A DNA stretch of 64,000 bases from Streptomyces sp. A2-16 (GCF_018128905.1 NZ_CP063808.1:2728001-2792000); one strand, 5' to 3'. Positions 1 to 9,592 are shown, counted from the first letter of the stretch. Made by a program: numbers and translations. Notes: generated by a model from the letters alone, not told the origin.

Positions 1-44
1 TCCGCCGAGTCTCGGGCACCGCCGGGGTCCCGGGCGACGGGAAT

Positions 45-785
45 TCAGCCTCCGGCAGCGCCCAGTTCGTCGGCGAGGCCGTTCACCGGCTGCGGCGTGC
101 CCGTCAGGTCCAGGACGAACAGGGGGACGCCGAGGGAGTCGGCGCGGGTGCGGGCCTCGGTGGTGTAGCCGGCCAGTGAGAAGTACACGCAGTGCGCGGA
201 CTCCGTCATGGCGGTCAGCCACAGGCACTCCACGTCCCGCGGTGCGGCCGGCCGCACGGTCGGGTCCACCTGGGCCAGCAGTCCGCGGGCCGCGAGACCG
301 ATCCCGGACGGCGGCCGCTGGTCCGCGCGCCGGATGTCCTGGTAGCCGAGCCAGCGCAGATACAGCGCGGCGGCGGTGACCGCGTCGCGCGCGGTGCGGA
401 TCGTGATGGGCTGGAAGGCGCGGCGCGGGGGAGCGGGCGGGTCTCCCTCCGGCTCCGCGTCCGGGCAGGTGTCCCCGGCCACCGGAATCCGCAGGAGCGC
501 CCCGCAGCCACAGCCCAGTTCCGGCTGCGGCCAGTCGGCCCTGCGGCCGCAGACCGCGCACTCCACGGCGACCCAGGACTCGTCCCACACCTGGTGGGCG
601 ACGGCTGTGGGCGCGCCGTGCCGGTCCAGCGGCGGACGGACCGGGGCGCCGCACTCGCACGGGTACGACGGCACCGGGTAGAGGTGCTCGCGCCGGCAGA
701 CCGGACAGCGGACCGACACGCTCTCGGACATGGCCTCATCGTCCTCCAGGACCGGCCCGGTTGTCCGCCCCTTGACGGTCTTCAC
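45..785 (-). CDS. Double zinc-ribbon hypothetical protein
   Basis: 246-residue protein of unknown function. Two similar Cys clusters are visible: Cys27/30 with Cys43/45, and Cys76/79 with Cys92/94, each a CxxC then CxC pair, as in zinc ribbons. After a proline-rich linker, residues 125-246 look like a compact alpha/beta domain, perhaps of the restriction-endonuclease-like type, but I see no clear catalytic motif. The GTG at 785 is one start; an ATG at 731 has a GGAGG 11 bases upstream and may be the true start, giving 228 residues. It is divergent from gcl and shares the intergenic region with the AllR-type operators. Confidence 0.75.
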   Translation of the reverse strand: MKTVKGRTTGPVLEDDEAMSESVSVRCPVCRREHLYPVPSYPCECGAPVRPPLDRHGAPTAVAHQVWDESWVAVECAVCGRRADWPQPELGCGCGALLRIPVAGDTCPDAEPEGDPPAPPRRAFQPITIRTARDAVTAAALYLRWLGYQDIRRADQRPPSGIGLAARGLLAQVDPTVRPAAPRDVECLWLTAMTESAHCVYFSLAGYTTEARTRADSLGVPLFVLDLTGTPQPVNGLADELGAAGG

Positions 786-802
786 CCACCCACCTACATT
801 GC

Positions 803-838
803 TTCCAGATAGTAGAAAACATATTCCGTATTACGGAA
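803..838. promoter_or_regulatory. Tandem AllR-type operators upstream of gcl
   Basis: Two 15-bp palindromes sit 21 bp apart: TTCCAGATAGTAGAA (803-817) and TTCCGTATTACGGAA (824-838, perfect). The same pair layout with a 6-bp gap occurs at hyi, aceB, allR and allB. S. coelicolor AllR (IclR family) is known to control allantoin and glyoxylate genes; assigning these boxes to AllR is inference from their recurrence. Confidence 0.75.
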
Positions 839-887
839 GTGCTCACGGCGGGGCGCGACGGGAGTACGTATCCGACAGGAGTACTCG

Positions 888-2672
<1,785 letters not shown>

Positions 2673-2689
2673 GGACCCGCGCACAGTCG

Positions 2690-2724
2690 AAGGGCGGTCC
2701 CGCCGTGAAGGCCGGACCGCCCTT
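2690..2724 (+). terminator. Terminator after gcl
   Basis: Perfect 11-bp stem AAGGGCGGTCC / GGACCGCCCTT with a 13-base loop, followed by a T and C run, 17 bases after the gcl stop. Confidence 0.8.
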
Positions 2725-2900
2725 TCGTGCCCGGCTCCCCCGAAGCCGTCCCCCGTCGTGTGGCCCGCCGCCCCCGTGCCGGCGGGCCTCACGTGTAGAG
2801 AATGTGCCCGAGGCAGGGTCTGGTTGAAGCCCCCTGAATCAGGTTCAGAGGTTGATTTGAGGGTTCCGTAGCCGTCCTACGACCGCTGCCGTACGCCCGC

Positions 2901-3140
2901 TCACGGCTCTTGGTGCTCGGACAGTCCGGGCCAGTCGTCGGGACCGCCGCCCTGCCACTCCACGATGTCGTCGTCCTCGACCTCGATTTGGTCCAGGTCG
3001 GCGAGCCGGAGCAGCTCCACGACGTCGTCCAGGTGCGAGGCGACCCCGAGATTCGTGTCGTCCACGGTGACCCGCCTCGACCCGTCCAGGGCGGGGGCGT
3101 GCACCACGACATGCGGATGCTGTGCTGGATGTGCTGCCAT
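2901..3140 (-). CDS. Small acidic hypothetical protein
   Basis: 79-residue protein, MAAHPAQHPHVVVHAP then an acidic segment rich in Asp, Leu and Val (DLDQIEVEDDDIVEW). Codon use fits a real gene and no other frame here looks better. The ATG at 3140 is chosen because residues before it are low-complexity and would run through the large palindrome at 3177-3240; a weak AAGG precedes it. No domain recognised. It sits alone between the convergent gcl and glxR ends. Confidence 0.6.
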   Translation of the reverse strand: MAAHPAQHPHVVVHAPALDGSRRVTVDDTNLGVASHLDDVVELLRLADLDQIEVEDDDIVEWQGGGPDDWPGLSEHQEP

Positions 3141-3176
3141 GCCTTCAGGGTCCTGCGATCCGCGGCAGTACGCACC

Positions 3177-3240
3177 CCGGCAGTACGGCAGAGCGCCGGA
3201 CACGGAACCGTCCGTGTCCGGCGCTCTGCCGTACTGCCGG
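3177..3240. repeat. Perfect 30-bp inverted repeat with 4-base loop
   Basis: Arms 3177-3206 and 3211-3240 are exact reverse complements, separated by ACCG (left arm begins CCGGCAGTACGGCAGAGC). It lies just upstream of the 79-residue gene. There is no T tract, and the flank 3162-3171 repeats CGGCAGTACG. It could be a bidirectional terminator or an extruding palindrome. Confidence 0.9.
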
Positions 3241-3561
3241 GTGTTGCCGGGACCGCGGCGGCCACGACGGAGCCGGGGCGCGCTCCTTCCCTCAGGTCGA
3301 AGAAGGAGGGCCTCGGAACCTTCACCACCGCACTGGCTCGCGGGCCGCCGCGGTCCTCCCCTGTCCGCACCCGGTACCGGGCGACCACCCCTCATCCGGG
3401 TCGCCGGGCGCCTCGGGTGCGGTCAGGGAGTCTGCGTGGTGAGCGAGGTGCTCCCCGCTCACGTGCTCCGGCCTCGGGGCCGGTGTGGTTCCGGGCGGCG
3501 CCACCGCCTGGGCGCGACAGGACAGATGTCAGCGAGGGCGCCGCCCGGAGTCTTCGGGGTG
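3241..3561. other. Gene-free interval with hairpins
   Basis: No convincing coding region. It holds two modest inverted repeats (around 3365-3415 and 3438-3461) and the terminator at 3492-3547. Confidence 0.6.
3492..3547 (-). terminator. Hairpin after hyi-glxR
   Basis: Arms CGGGCGGCGCC (3492-3502) and GGCGCCGCCCG (3537-3547) form an 11-bp perfect stem with a 34-base loop, 14 bases beyond the glxR stop. No U tract, as is usual in streptomycetes. Confidence 0.55.
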
Positions 3562-4452
3562 TCAGACCTGGGCGCCCGACAGACGCTCCACGCCTCGCAG
3601 CAGCGCCGAGTGGTCCAGGCCGCCGTCGCCCTGCGCCCGCAGGCCGGCGACCAGCTGCGCGACCACGGCACCGACGGGCAGGGCCGCGCCGACGTTGCGG
3701 GCGGCGTCGGTGACGATGCCCATGTCCTTGTGGTGCAGGTCGATCCGGAAGCCCGGCCTGAAGTCGCGCCGCAGGAAGTTGTCCTTCTTGCGGGTCAGCA
3801 CGGTCGAGCCGGCCAGGCCGCCGTTCAGGACGTCGAGCGCCGCCTTCAGGTCCACGCCCGACTTCTCCAGGAAGACCACGGCCTCGGCGCACGCCTGGAT
3901 GTTCACGGCGACGATCAGCTGGTTCGCGGCCTTCACCGTCTGGCCCGAGCCGTGCGGACCGCACAGCACGATGGTCCTGCCCAGCGCCTCGAAGACCGGC
4001 TCGGCCTCGTCGAAGTCGGCCTGCTCGCCGCCGACCATGATGGACAGCACGGCCTCGATCGCCCCGGCCTCACCGCCGGACACGGGGGCGTCCAGGACGC
4101 GGATGCCCTTGTCCTTCGCGGCCTTCGCCAGGTCGACCGAGGTCTGCGGGGTGATCGAGGACATGTCGATCAGCAGGGCGCCGGAGCGGGCGTTCTCCAG
4201 GATGCCCTCGGGCCCGTACGCGATGGCCTCGACCTGCGGGGAGGCGGGCACCATCGTGATGATCACGTCGGCGTCGCGCACGGCCTCGGCGATCGAACCG
4301 GCGGCGGTGCCACCGGCGGCGGCCAGCCGCTCCAGCTTGTCCTGTTCGAGGGTGAAGCCGGTGACGTCGTAACCCGCCTTGACCAGGTTCTCGGACATGG
4401 GGGAGCCCATGATGCCGAGGCCTATCCAGGCGATCTTGGGGAGATTGCTCAT
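3562..4452 (-). CDS. glxR: 2-hydroxy-3-oxopropionate (tartronate semialdehyde) reductase
   Basis: 296-residue beta-hydroxyacid dehydrogenase that reduces tartronate semialdehyde from Gcl to D-glycerate. The Rossmann motif GLGIMG is at residues 11-16, the substrate-binding signature DAPVSGG at 121-127, and the catalytic Lys in QTVKAANQL is Lys174, followed by Asn178. Length is usual for GarR/GlxR. It follows hyi after 28 bases in the same orientation, so the two form an operon expressed from the AllR-type promoter at 5349-5384. Sequence alone cannot fully exclude a 3-hydroxyisobutyrate dehydrogenase, but context makes GlxR much more likely. Confidence 0.93.
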   Translation of the reverse strand: MSNLPKIAWIGLGIMGSPMSENLVKAGYDVTGFTLEQDKLERLAAAGGTAAGSIAEAVRDADVIITMVPASPQVEAIAYGPEGILENARSGALLIDMSSITPQTSVDLAKAAKDKGIRVLDAPVSGGEAGAIEAVLSIMVGGEQADFDEAEPVFEALGRTIVLCGPHGSGQTVKAANQLIVAVNIQACAEAVVFLEKSGVDLKAALDVLNGGLAGSTVLTRKKDNFLRRDFRPGFRIDLHHKDMGIVTDAARNVGAALPVGAVVAQLVAGLRAQGDGGLDHSALLRGVERLSGAQV

Positions 4453-4480
4453 GATGGGGAGTGCCTCTCGATACGGGGGA

Positions 4481-5320
4481 TCAGCGGGACAGCCAGTCGA
4501 AGGCCTCGGAACTGGGGCGGTCGCCGGGCTTGTACTCCAGGCCGACCCAGCCGTCGTATCCGGCCTTGGCCAGCAGGCCCAGCAGCTCCTCCAGGGGCAG
4601 CGTCCCCGTGCCCGGCGCGCCGCGGCCCGGGTTGTCGGCGATCTGGACGTGGCCGGTCTTCGCCGTGAACTCCTCGATCACCGCCGGCAGGTCCTCGCCG
4701 TTCATGGACAGGTGGTAGAGGTCCATCAGGAACTTCGCGTTGCCGAGGCCGGTCGCGGCGTTGACCTTGTCGACGATCCCCACCGCGGCGGGCGCGCTCA
4801 CCAGCGGATACAGCGGTGACTCGGGCTTGTTGAGGGCCTCGATCAGGAGGACCGCGCCGATCCGGTCGGCGGCCCGGGCCGCCAGCACCAGGTTCTCCAG
4901 CGCCAGCGCGTCCTGCTCGGCCGGGTCCACGCCCTCGACGCGGTTGCCGTACAGGGCGTTGAGCGCCTTGGTGCCCAGGGACTGGGCGAAGTCGGCGGCC
5001 ACGTCGATGTTGGCGCGGAACCGGTCCGACTCCTCGCCCGGGATCGACAGGGCGCCGCGGTCCGGTCCCGGCAGTTCGCCGGCGTAGAAGTTCAGGCCCG
5101 TGAGCTGGACGCCCGCGTCCTCGATCGCCTTCTTCAGGGCGTCGAGCTCGGACCGCTCGGGGGTGGGGGTGTCGACCCAGGGCCACCACAGCTCGACCGC
5201 GGTGAAGCCGGCCGCGGCGGCGGCCGCGGGGCGTTCCAGGAGCGGGAGTTCCGTGAAGAGGATCGACAGGTTGACGTTGAAGCGCTGCTCTGCGGCTGTG
5301 CTCGATCCAAAAGCCGGCAT
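4481..5320 (-). CDS. hyi: Hydroxypyruvate isomerase
   Basis: 279-residue TIM-barrel protein of the xylose isomerase-like family (AP endonuclease 2 superfamily). It interconverts hydroxypyruvate and tartronate semialdehyde. Features seen: FNVNLSILFTELPLLERP at the N-terminus, AVELWWPW, metal-ligand strands LLIEALNK and FLMDLYHLSMNGED, and the C-terminal WVGLEYKPGD. The ATG at 5320 is chosen because GGAAGGGGG precedes it and the family starts here; an in-frame upstream extension crosses the operator region. First gene of the hyi-glxR operon. Confidence 0.92.
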   Translation of the reverse strand: MPAFGSSTAAEQRFNVNLSILFTELPLLERPAAAAAAGFTAVELWWPWVDTPTPERSELDALKKAIEDAGVQLTGLNFYAGELPGPDRGALSIPGEESDRFRANIDVAADFAQSLGTKALNALYGNRVEGVDPAEQDALALENLVLAARAADRIGAVLLIEALNKPESPLYPLVSAPAAVGIVDKVNAATGLGNAKFLMDLYHLSMNGEDLPAVIEEFTAKTGHVQIADNPGRGAPGTGTLPLEELLGLLAKAGYDGWVGLEYKPGDRPSSEAFDWLSR

Positions 5321-5348
5321 TCGCGTCGCCCCCTTCCGTGTCGTCTTA

Positions 5349-5384
5349 TTCCGTAATGCGGAAGTTAGTTTCTGCTTATTGGAA
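5349..5384. promoter_or_regulatory. Tandem AllR-type operators upstream of hyi
   Basis: TTCCGTAATGCGGAA (5349-5363) and TTCTGCTTATTGGAA (5370-5384) lie 21 bp centre to centre with a 6-bp gap, the layout also seen at gcl, aceB, allR and allB. They are about 30 bases before the hyi start and 70 before the gene at 5456 on the other strand, so both directions might respond. Confidence 0.72.
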
Positions 5385-5443
5385 GATTGCCGTCGGGTCG
5401 ACGGCGTTGTCAAGAGGGCTCGGCGGAAAACGGCACCGCGCGT

Positions 5444-5449
5444 TAGGTT
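5444..5449 (+). promoter_or_regulatory. -10 element TAGGTT of a leaderless promoter
   Basis: TAGGTT ends 7 bases before the GTG at 5456, and no Shine-Dalgarno is present. This predicts transcription starting at the GTG itself. No good -35 is visible. Confidence 0.5.
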
Positions 5450-5455
5450 GTGCGC

Positions 5456-5707
5456 GTGCGATTGAGAGTGGAGTTCACGACCGAGCCGTTCGACCTCGAC
5501 GAGGCCCCGGCGCACGCGCTCGTGGCCCGCGAGGTCATCGAGGGCGCAGAGCTGGACGCGGTGGACGTCGGCCCGTTCGGGAACACGGCGGAGGGGGGTG
5601 CCGAGCAGGTGCTCGGTGCCGTGGACGCCCTCCTCCGCAGGACCCTGGCATCCGGTGCCACCCGGATCTCCCTCCAGGTCAACGTGGTCGGGGAGGCTGA
5701 CGCGTGA
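5456..5707 (+). CDS. Small DUF77/MTH1187-like protein (tentative)
   Basis: 83 residues from the GTG at 5456 (a GTG at 5450 adds two). The pattern is a beta strand (LRVEFTTEPF), a long helix, a second strand with a GPFGN turn, a helix, and a last strand ATRISLQVNVV. This resembles the ferredoxin-like fold of the thiamine-binding DUF77/MTH1187 group, but that is a fold guess, not a motif match. It overlaps the following HTH gene by GTGA, so the two are translated together. Position between hyi and the urate genes suggests a role near purine catabolism. Function unknown. Confidence 0.75.
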   Translation: MRLRVEFTTEPFDLDEAPAHALVAREVIEGAELDAVDVGPFGNTAEGGAEQVLGAVDALLRRTLASGATRISLQVNVVGEADA

Positions 5708-6063
5708 GCGCCGACGAGCCGTTCGTCGCGGCGGTCAAACCGCTGGTCGACGCCATGGGTGGCGAGATGCTCCCGCCGGACGAGGCCGGCCCCGACGACG
5801 TCGTGCTCGCCTGGGAGGGTGCCGACGTGGTCGCCGTACGGCTTCCGCAGCTCGCGGACTCCCTCGATCACATCCTGGCCGCCATGGAGCGCAAGCGCGG
5901 CAAGCCGCTCGCCGACCTGGACCGCAAGGCCAAGCAGGAGGTCGTCCGCATATTGGAGGCGCGCGGCGCCTTCTCCGTACGGCACGGCGTGGAGACCGTG
6001 GCGAGCGCCCTCGGGGTGAGCCGCTTCACGGTCTACAACTACCTGAACCGGGACAAAGCGTAG
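5704..6063 (+). CDS. HTH DNA-binding protein (YheO/DauR-type HTH_22)
   Basis: 119-residue putative regulator. The N-terminal half is a small alpha/beta region that might sense a ligand. The C-terminal third carries a helix-turn-helix, FSVRHGVETVASALGVSRFT followed by VYNYL, close to the HTH_22 domain of YheO/DauR proteins, where an aromatic 'VYNYLN' ends the recognition helix. The GTG overlaps the stop of the preceding gene. It lies directly upstream of the uraD-uraH-uox operon with an 84-base gap that contains a palindrome, so it may regulate that operon. Target not shown by sequence. Confidence 0.8.
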   Translation: MSADEPFVAAVKPLVDAMGGEMLPPDEAGPDDVVLAWEGADVVAVRLPQLADSLDHILAAMERKRGKPLADLDRKAKQEVVRILEARGAFSVRHGVETVASALGVSRFTVYNYLNRDKA

Positions 6064-6099
6064 GCATGGAGCCCGGCGGGGTTTCGTAACCCCGAATTT

Positions 6100-6140
6100 T
6101 CAACAAAGTGTTGACGTGATGTCGCGTGGGGGCGTTAGCT
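6100..6140 (+). promoter_or_regulatory. Urate operon promoter with overlapping palindrome
   Basis: TTGACG (6111-6116) and TTAGCT (6135-6140) are 18 bases apart; transcription would start near 6147, one base before the GTG of uraD, so the mRNA is probably leaderless. TCAACA-AAG-TGTTGA (6100-6114), a perfect 6-bp inverted repeat, overlaps the -35 and could be an operator. Confidence 0.55.
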
Positions 6141-6147
6141 GACTCCC

Positions 6148-6657
6148 GTGACTTCGACTTCCACGTCCCCCGGCCTGGCCCGGTTCAACGTCCTGGAGGA
6201 GCACGCGGCCCATGCGGTCCTCCTCGAGGCGTGCGCCTCGACGGCGTGGGCTCGGCGTCTGCTCGCCGGCCGCCCCTACGCGACCGCAGAGGACCTCTAC
6301 GCCACCAGCGACGCCGCCATGGCCGAGCTGACCGCCGACGACCTCGCCGAGGCGATGGCCGCTCACCCGCCGATCGGCCGCCCCAAGCCGGGCGACCCGG
6401 CCTCGGCCCGTGAGCAGCGCGGCATGGCGGGAGCCTCCGACGAGCTCAGGGCACAGATGCTGGAACTGAACCTGGCCTACCAGGAGCGGTTCGGCCATGT
6501 CTTCCTGATCTGCGCGACCGGCCGCACCGGCGAGCAGATGCGCGACGCGGTCGAGGAGCGGATCGGCAACTCACCGGAGCGGGAACGCGAGATCGTCCGC
6601 ACCGAACTGGGCAAGATCAACCGCATCCGGCTCGCCCGACTCGTCGAGGAAGACTGA
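6148..6657 (+). CDS. uraD: OHCU decarboxylase
   Basis: 169-residue all-helical enzyme converting 2-oxo-4-hydroxy-4-carboxy-5-ureidoimidazoline to S-allantoin, the last step of urate breakdown. The catalytic His is in AAHPPIG (His73), the conserved Glu in REQRGMAGA (Glu89), and the substrate loop is FGHVFLICATGRT. The GTG start at 6148 has no Shine-Dalgarno but a promoter positioned for a leaderless transcript. First gene of uraD-uraH-uox; uraH follows after 15 bases. Confidence 0.95.
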   Translation: MTSTSTSPGLARFNVLEEHAAHAVLLEACASTAWARRLLAGRPYATAEDLYATSDAAMAELTADDLAEAMAAHPPIGRPKPGDPASAREQRGMAGASDELRAQMLELNLAYQERFGHVFLICATGRTGEQMRDAVEERIGNSPEREREIVRTELGKINRIRLARLVEED

Positions 6658-6672
6658 AGAGGACGTCTGACC

Positions 6673-7068
6673 ATGAGCACGAGCACCACCGCATCCGTGT
6701 CCACGCACATCCTGGACACCAGCGTCGGCCGCCCCGCCGAGGGCGTCACCGTCCGACTCGCCTCCCGCGGCGGCCGGCACGCCCCGTGGCAGGCGCTCGG
6801 CGAATCCGCCACCGACGCGGACGGGCGGTGCAAGGACCTGCCGGCGCCGCCGGAGGGAACCACCCACGTACGGCTCGACTTCGAGGTCGAACCGTACTTC
6901 CTGACCAAGCAAGCCGATGCGCAGCAGGACGCCCCCGCGAATCGGGACAGCGGTGCCGCAGTGTTCTTCCCGGAGGTGGCGATCACGTTCGCCGTCGTGC
7001 CCGGCGAGCACTATCACGTACCGCTGCTGCTCAACCCGTTCGGCTACTCCGTTTACCGAGGGAGCTAG
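6673..7068 (+). CDS. uraH: 5-hydroxyisourate hydrolase
   Basis: 131-residue transthyretin-like enzyme that opens the ring of 5-hydroxyisourate, the product of urate oxidase, to give OHCU. It has the family N-terminal THILDTS with His12, the mid-strand HVRLDFEVEPYF, and the diagnostic C-terminal tetrapeptide YRGS. An insertion with DAQQDAPANRDSGAA lies before the FFPEV strand. A GAAGAGGACG ribosome site precedes the ATG. Urate oxidase starts two bases after its stop. Confidence 0.96.
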   Translation: MSTSTTASVSTHILDTSVGRPAEGVTVRLASRGGRHAPWQALGESATDADGRCKDLPAPPEGTTHVRLDFEVEPYFLTKQADAQQDAPANRDSGAAVFFPEVAITFAVVPGEHYHVPLLLNPFGYSVYRGS

Positions 7069-7070
7069 CT

Positions 7071-7964
7071 ATGCCCATCCTGGGACAGAACCAGTACGGC
7101 AAGGCCGAGAACCGAGTCGTCAAGATCACGCGGGACGGCGCCACCCACCACATCAAGGACCTGAACGTCTCCGTCGCGCTCTCCGGCGACATGGAAGAGG
7201 TCCACTACTCCGGCTCCAACGCCAACGTCCTGCCGACCGACACCACCAAGAACACGGTGTACGCGTTCGCCAAGGAGCACGGCATCGAGTCCGCCGAGCA
7301 GTTCGGCATCCACCTCGCCCGCCACTTCGTGACCTCGCAGGAGCCGATCAGGACCGCGCGCATCCGCATCGAGGAGTACGCCTGGGAGCGGATCGTGACG
7401 CCCGGTCAGGACGCCCACTCCTTCGTCCGCCAGGGCCAGGAGACCCGTCTGACGCAGATCACCTACGACGGCTCGTCCTGGGAGGTCGTCTCCGGGCTCA
7501 AGGACCTGACCGTGATGAACTCGACCAACTCCGAGTTCTGGGGCTACGTCAAGGACAAGTACACGACGCTCCCGGAGGCCTACGACCGGATCCTGGCGAC
7601 GGAGGTCTCCGGCCGCTGGCGCTTCAACTGGACCGACGACGCCGAGGAGACACCGGACTGGGAGGAGTCGTACGCCCAGGTCAAGAAGCACATGCTGCTG
7701 GCCTTCGCGGACACGTACTCCCTCTCCCTCCAGCAGACCCTCTACGCCATGGGCTCCCGGATCATCGAGAACCGCACCGAGATCGACGAGGTGCGCTTCT
7801 CGCTGCCCAACAAGCACCACTTCCTGGTGGACCTGGAGCCGTTCGGCCTCAAGAACGACAACGAGGTGTACTTCGCCGCCGACCGGCCCTACGGCCTGAT
7901 CGAGGCGACCGTCCTGCGGGACGGCGTCGAGCCGAGGATCCCGGTGGACCTCACGAACCTCTAG
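7071..7964 (+). CDS. uox: Urate oxidase (cofactor-free uricase)
   Basis: 297-residue T-fold enzyme oxidising urate to 5-hydroxyisourate with release of H2O2. Both tandem T-fold domains are present. Catalytic Lys is Lys11 (QYGKAENRV), the partner Thr56-Asp57 is in VLPTDTTKN, and the C-terminal active-site block is NKHHFLVDLEPFG and RPYGLIEATV. The ATG at 7071 begins the family-typical MPILGQNQYGK and lies two bases past the uraH stop; GGGAG precedes it. A longer in-frame extension upstream overlaps uraH and is not real. Confidence 0.97.
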   Translation: MPILGQNQYGKAENRVVKITRDGATHHIKDLNVSVALSGDMEEVHYSGSNANVLPTDTTKNTVYAFAKEHGIESAEQFGIHLARHFVTSQEPIRTARIRIEEYAWERIVTPGQDAHSFVRQGQETRLTQITYDGSSWEVVSGLKDLTVMNSTNSEFWGYVKDKYTTLPEAYDRILATEVSGRWRFNWTDDAEETPDWEESYAQVKKHMLLAFADTYSLSLQQTLYAMGSRIIENRTEIDEVRFSLPNKHHFLVDLEPFGLKNDNEVYFAADRPYGLIEATVLRDGVEPRIPVDLTNL

Positions 7965-7981
7965 CAACTCCATCGCGGCAC

Positions 7982-8021
7982 CCGCGGCCGGGAAGGGCCT
8001 GTAAGGGCTCACCGGCCGCGG
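7982..8021 (+). terminator. Hairpin after urate oxidase
   Basis: CCGCGGCCGG (7982-7991) and CCGGCCGCGG (8012-8021) form a 10-bp perfect stem with a 20-base loop in the gap before the deaminase gene. It may terminate or attenuate read-through. Confidence 0.5.
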
Positions 8022-8079
8022 CACTCAAACTCCCGGGGTCCTGCCGTGCCCTCTCCACCTCAGCGCAAAGGACGAAACC

Positions 8080-9459
8080 ATGGCAGCAGAGCGGCGCATC
8101 GTCATCGAGAACTGTTCGATCGCGACCGTGGACGCGAGCGACACCGAGTACCCGAGCGGGTACGTGGTGATCGCCGGCAACCGCATCGAGTCGCTCGGCG
8201 CGGGCAGGGCGCCCGAGGGCCTGGAGAACGTCGACCGCCGTATCGACGCCACCGGCCACCTCGTGACCCCCGGCCTGGTCAACACCCACCACCACTACTA
8301 CCAGTGGATCACCCGGGGCCTGGCCACCGACCACAACCTCTTCGACTGGCTCGTCGCGCTCTACCCGACCTGGGCGCGCATCGACGAGCAGATGGTCTAC
8401 GCGGCCGCCCAGGGCTCCCTGGCGATGATGGCCCGCGGCGGCGTCACCACCGCCATGGACCACCACTACGTCTTCCCCGCCGGTTCCGGTGACCTGTCCG
8501 GCGCGATCATCCGCGCCGCCCGCGAGACGGGCGTCCGCTTCACCCTCGCCCGCGGCTCCATGGACCGCAGCGAGAAGGACGGCGGGCTGCCCCCGGACTT
8601 CGCCGTCGAGACCCTGGACGGTGCCCTCGCCGCGACCGAGGCGACCGTCAGGGAGCACCACGACTCCTCCTTCGACGCGATGACCCAGGTCGCCGTGGCC
8701 CCCTGCTCGCCGTTCTCCGTCTCCACCGAACTCCTGCGCCAGGGAGCCGAGTTGGCCCGCCGCCTGGGCGTACGGCTGCACACCCACGGCTCGGAGACCG
8801 TCGAGGAGGAGCAGTTCTGCAAGGAACTGTTCGGCATGGGCCCCACCGACTACTTCGAGTCCACCGGCTGGCTCGGCGAGGACGTGTGGATGGCGCACTG
8901 CGTCCACATGAACGACTCCGACATCGCCGCCTTCGCCCGTACGAAGACGGGTGTGGCCCACTGTCCTTCGTCCAACGCCCGTCTGGCCGCCGGTATCGCA
9001 CGGGTCCCGGACATGCTCGCGGCCGGTGTCCCGGTCGGCCTCGGCGTCGACGGCACCGCGTCCAACGAGTCCGGCGAACTCCACACCGAGCTGCGCAACG
9101 CCCTGCTCATCAACCGCCTCGGCGCACACCGGGAAGCGGCCCTGAACGCCCGGCAGGCGCTGCGGCTCGGCACCTACGGCGGCGCCCAGGTCCTGGGTCG
9201 CGCGGCCGAGACCGGCTCCCTGGAGGCGGGCAAGCTCGCCGACCTGGTGCTCTGGAAGCTCGACACCCTCGCCCACGCCTCGATCGCCGACCCGGTGACC
9301 GCGCTGGTCTTCGGCGCGGCCGCACCGGTCACCGCCTCGTTCGTGAACGGCCGTCAGATCGTCGAGGACGGACGCCTGTTGCACGTCGACGAGGACGCTG
9401 TCGCCCGCTCCACACGGGAACAGGCCCAGCGCCTTGCGCGCATCGCCGCGCAGGGCTGA
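8080..9459 (+). CDS. 8-oxoguanine/guanine-type deaminase (amidohydrolase)
   Basis: 459-residue metal-dependent amidohydrolase of the COG0402 group (TrzA/AtzB/8-oxoguanine deaminase). The metal motif is THHH at residues 69-72, with further ligands in LHTHGSE, the His of MAHCVHM and the Asp of GVDGTASNE. The latter block matches the 8-oxoguanine deaminase branch rather than classical guanine deaminase. It should deaminate a purine base to feed the urate pathway. It lies 115 bases after uox and 217 before the purine permease, in the same direction. The exact substrate cannot be fixed from sequence. Confidence 0.85.
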   Translation: MAAERRIVIENCSIATVDASDTEYPSGYVVIAGNRIESLGAGRAPEGLENVDRRIDATGHLVTPGLVNTHHHYYQWITRGLATDHNLFDWLVALYPTWARIDEQMVYAAAQGSLAMMARGGVTTAMDHHYVFPAGSGDLSGAIIRAARETGVRFTLARGSMDRSEKDGGLPPDFAVETLDGALAATEATVREHHDSSFDAMTQVAVAPCSPFSVSTELLRQGAELARRLGVRLHTHGSETVEEEQFCKELFGMGPTDYFESTGWLGEDVWMAHCVHMNDSDIAAFARTKTGVAHCPSSNARLAAGIARVPDMLAAGVPVGLGVDGTASNESGELHTELRNALLINRLGAHREAALNARQALRLGTYGGAQVLGRAAETGSLEAGKLADLVLWKLDTLAHASIADPVTALVFGAAAPVTASFVNGRQIVEDGRLLHVDEDAVARSTREQAQRLARIAAQG

Positions 9460-9544
9460 CCACTTCCACAAGAACTCCGGTCGGGAGGGACGGCTCCCGG
9501 CCGGCGGCCGTGGACCCCGGTTGCGGGATCCACGGCGGCCGTGC

Positions 9545-9592
9545 CCGGGGCGCGTGTTGGACGCACGCGCCCCGGAACGGTCTCCGTTCCGG
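9545..9592 (+). terminator. Double hairpin between deaminase and permease
   Basis: CCGGGGCGCGTG / CACGCGCCCCGG (9545-9556 and 9564-9575) is a 12-bp perfect stem. CCGGAACGG TCT CCGTTCCGG (9572-9592) follows, overlapping by four bases, so the two hairpins may be mutually exclusive. A third, imperfect inverted repeat with GCCGTGGA / TCCACGGC arms precedes them, around 9508-9536. Likely terminator or attenuator. Confidence 0.6.

Noticed and set aside
6786..7070. Upstream extension of urate oxidase
   Set aside because: It overlaps uraH in another frame; the family N-terminus begins at 7071.
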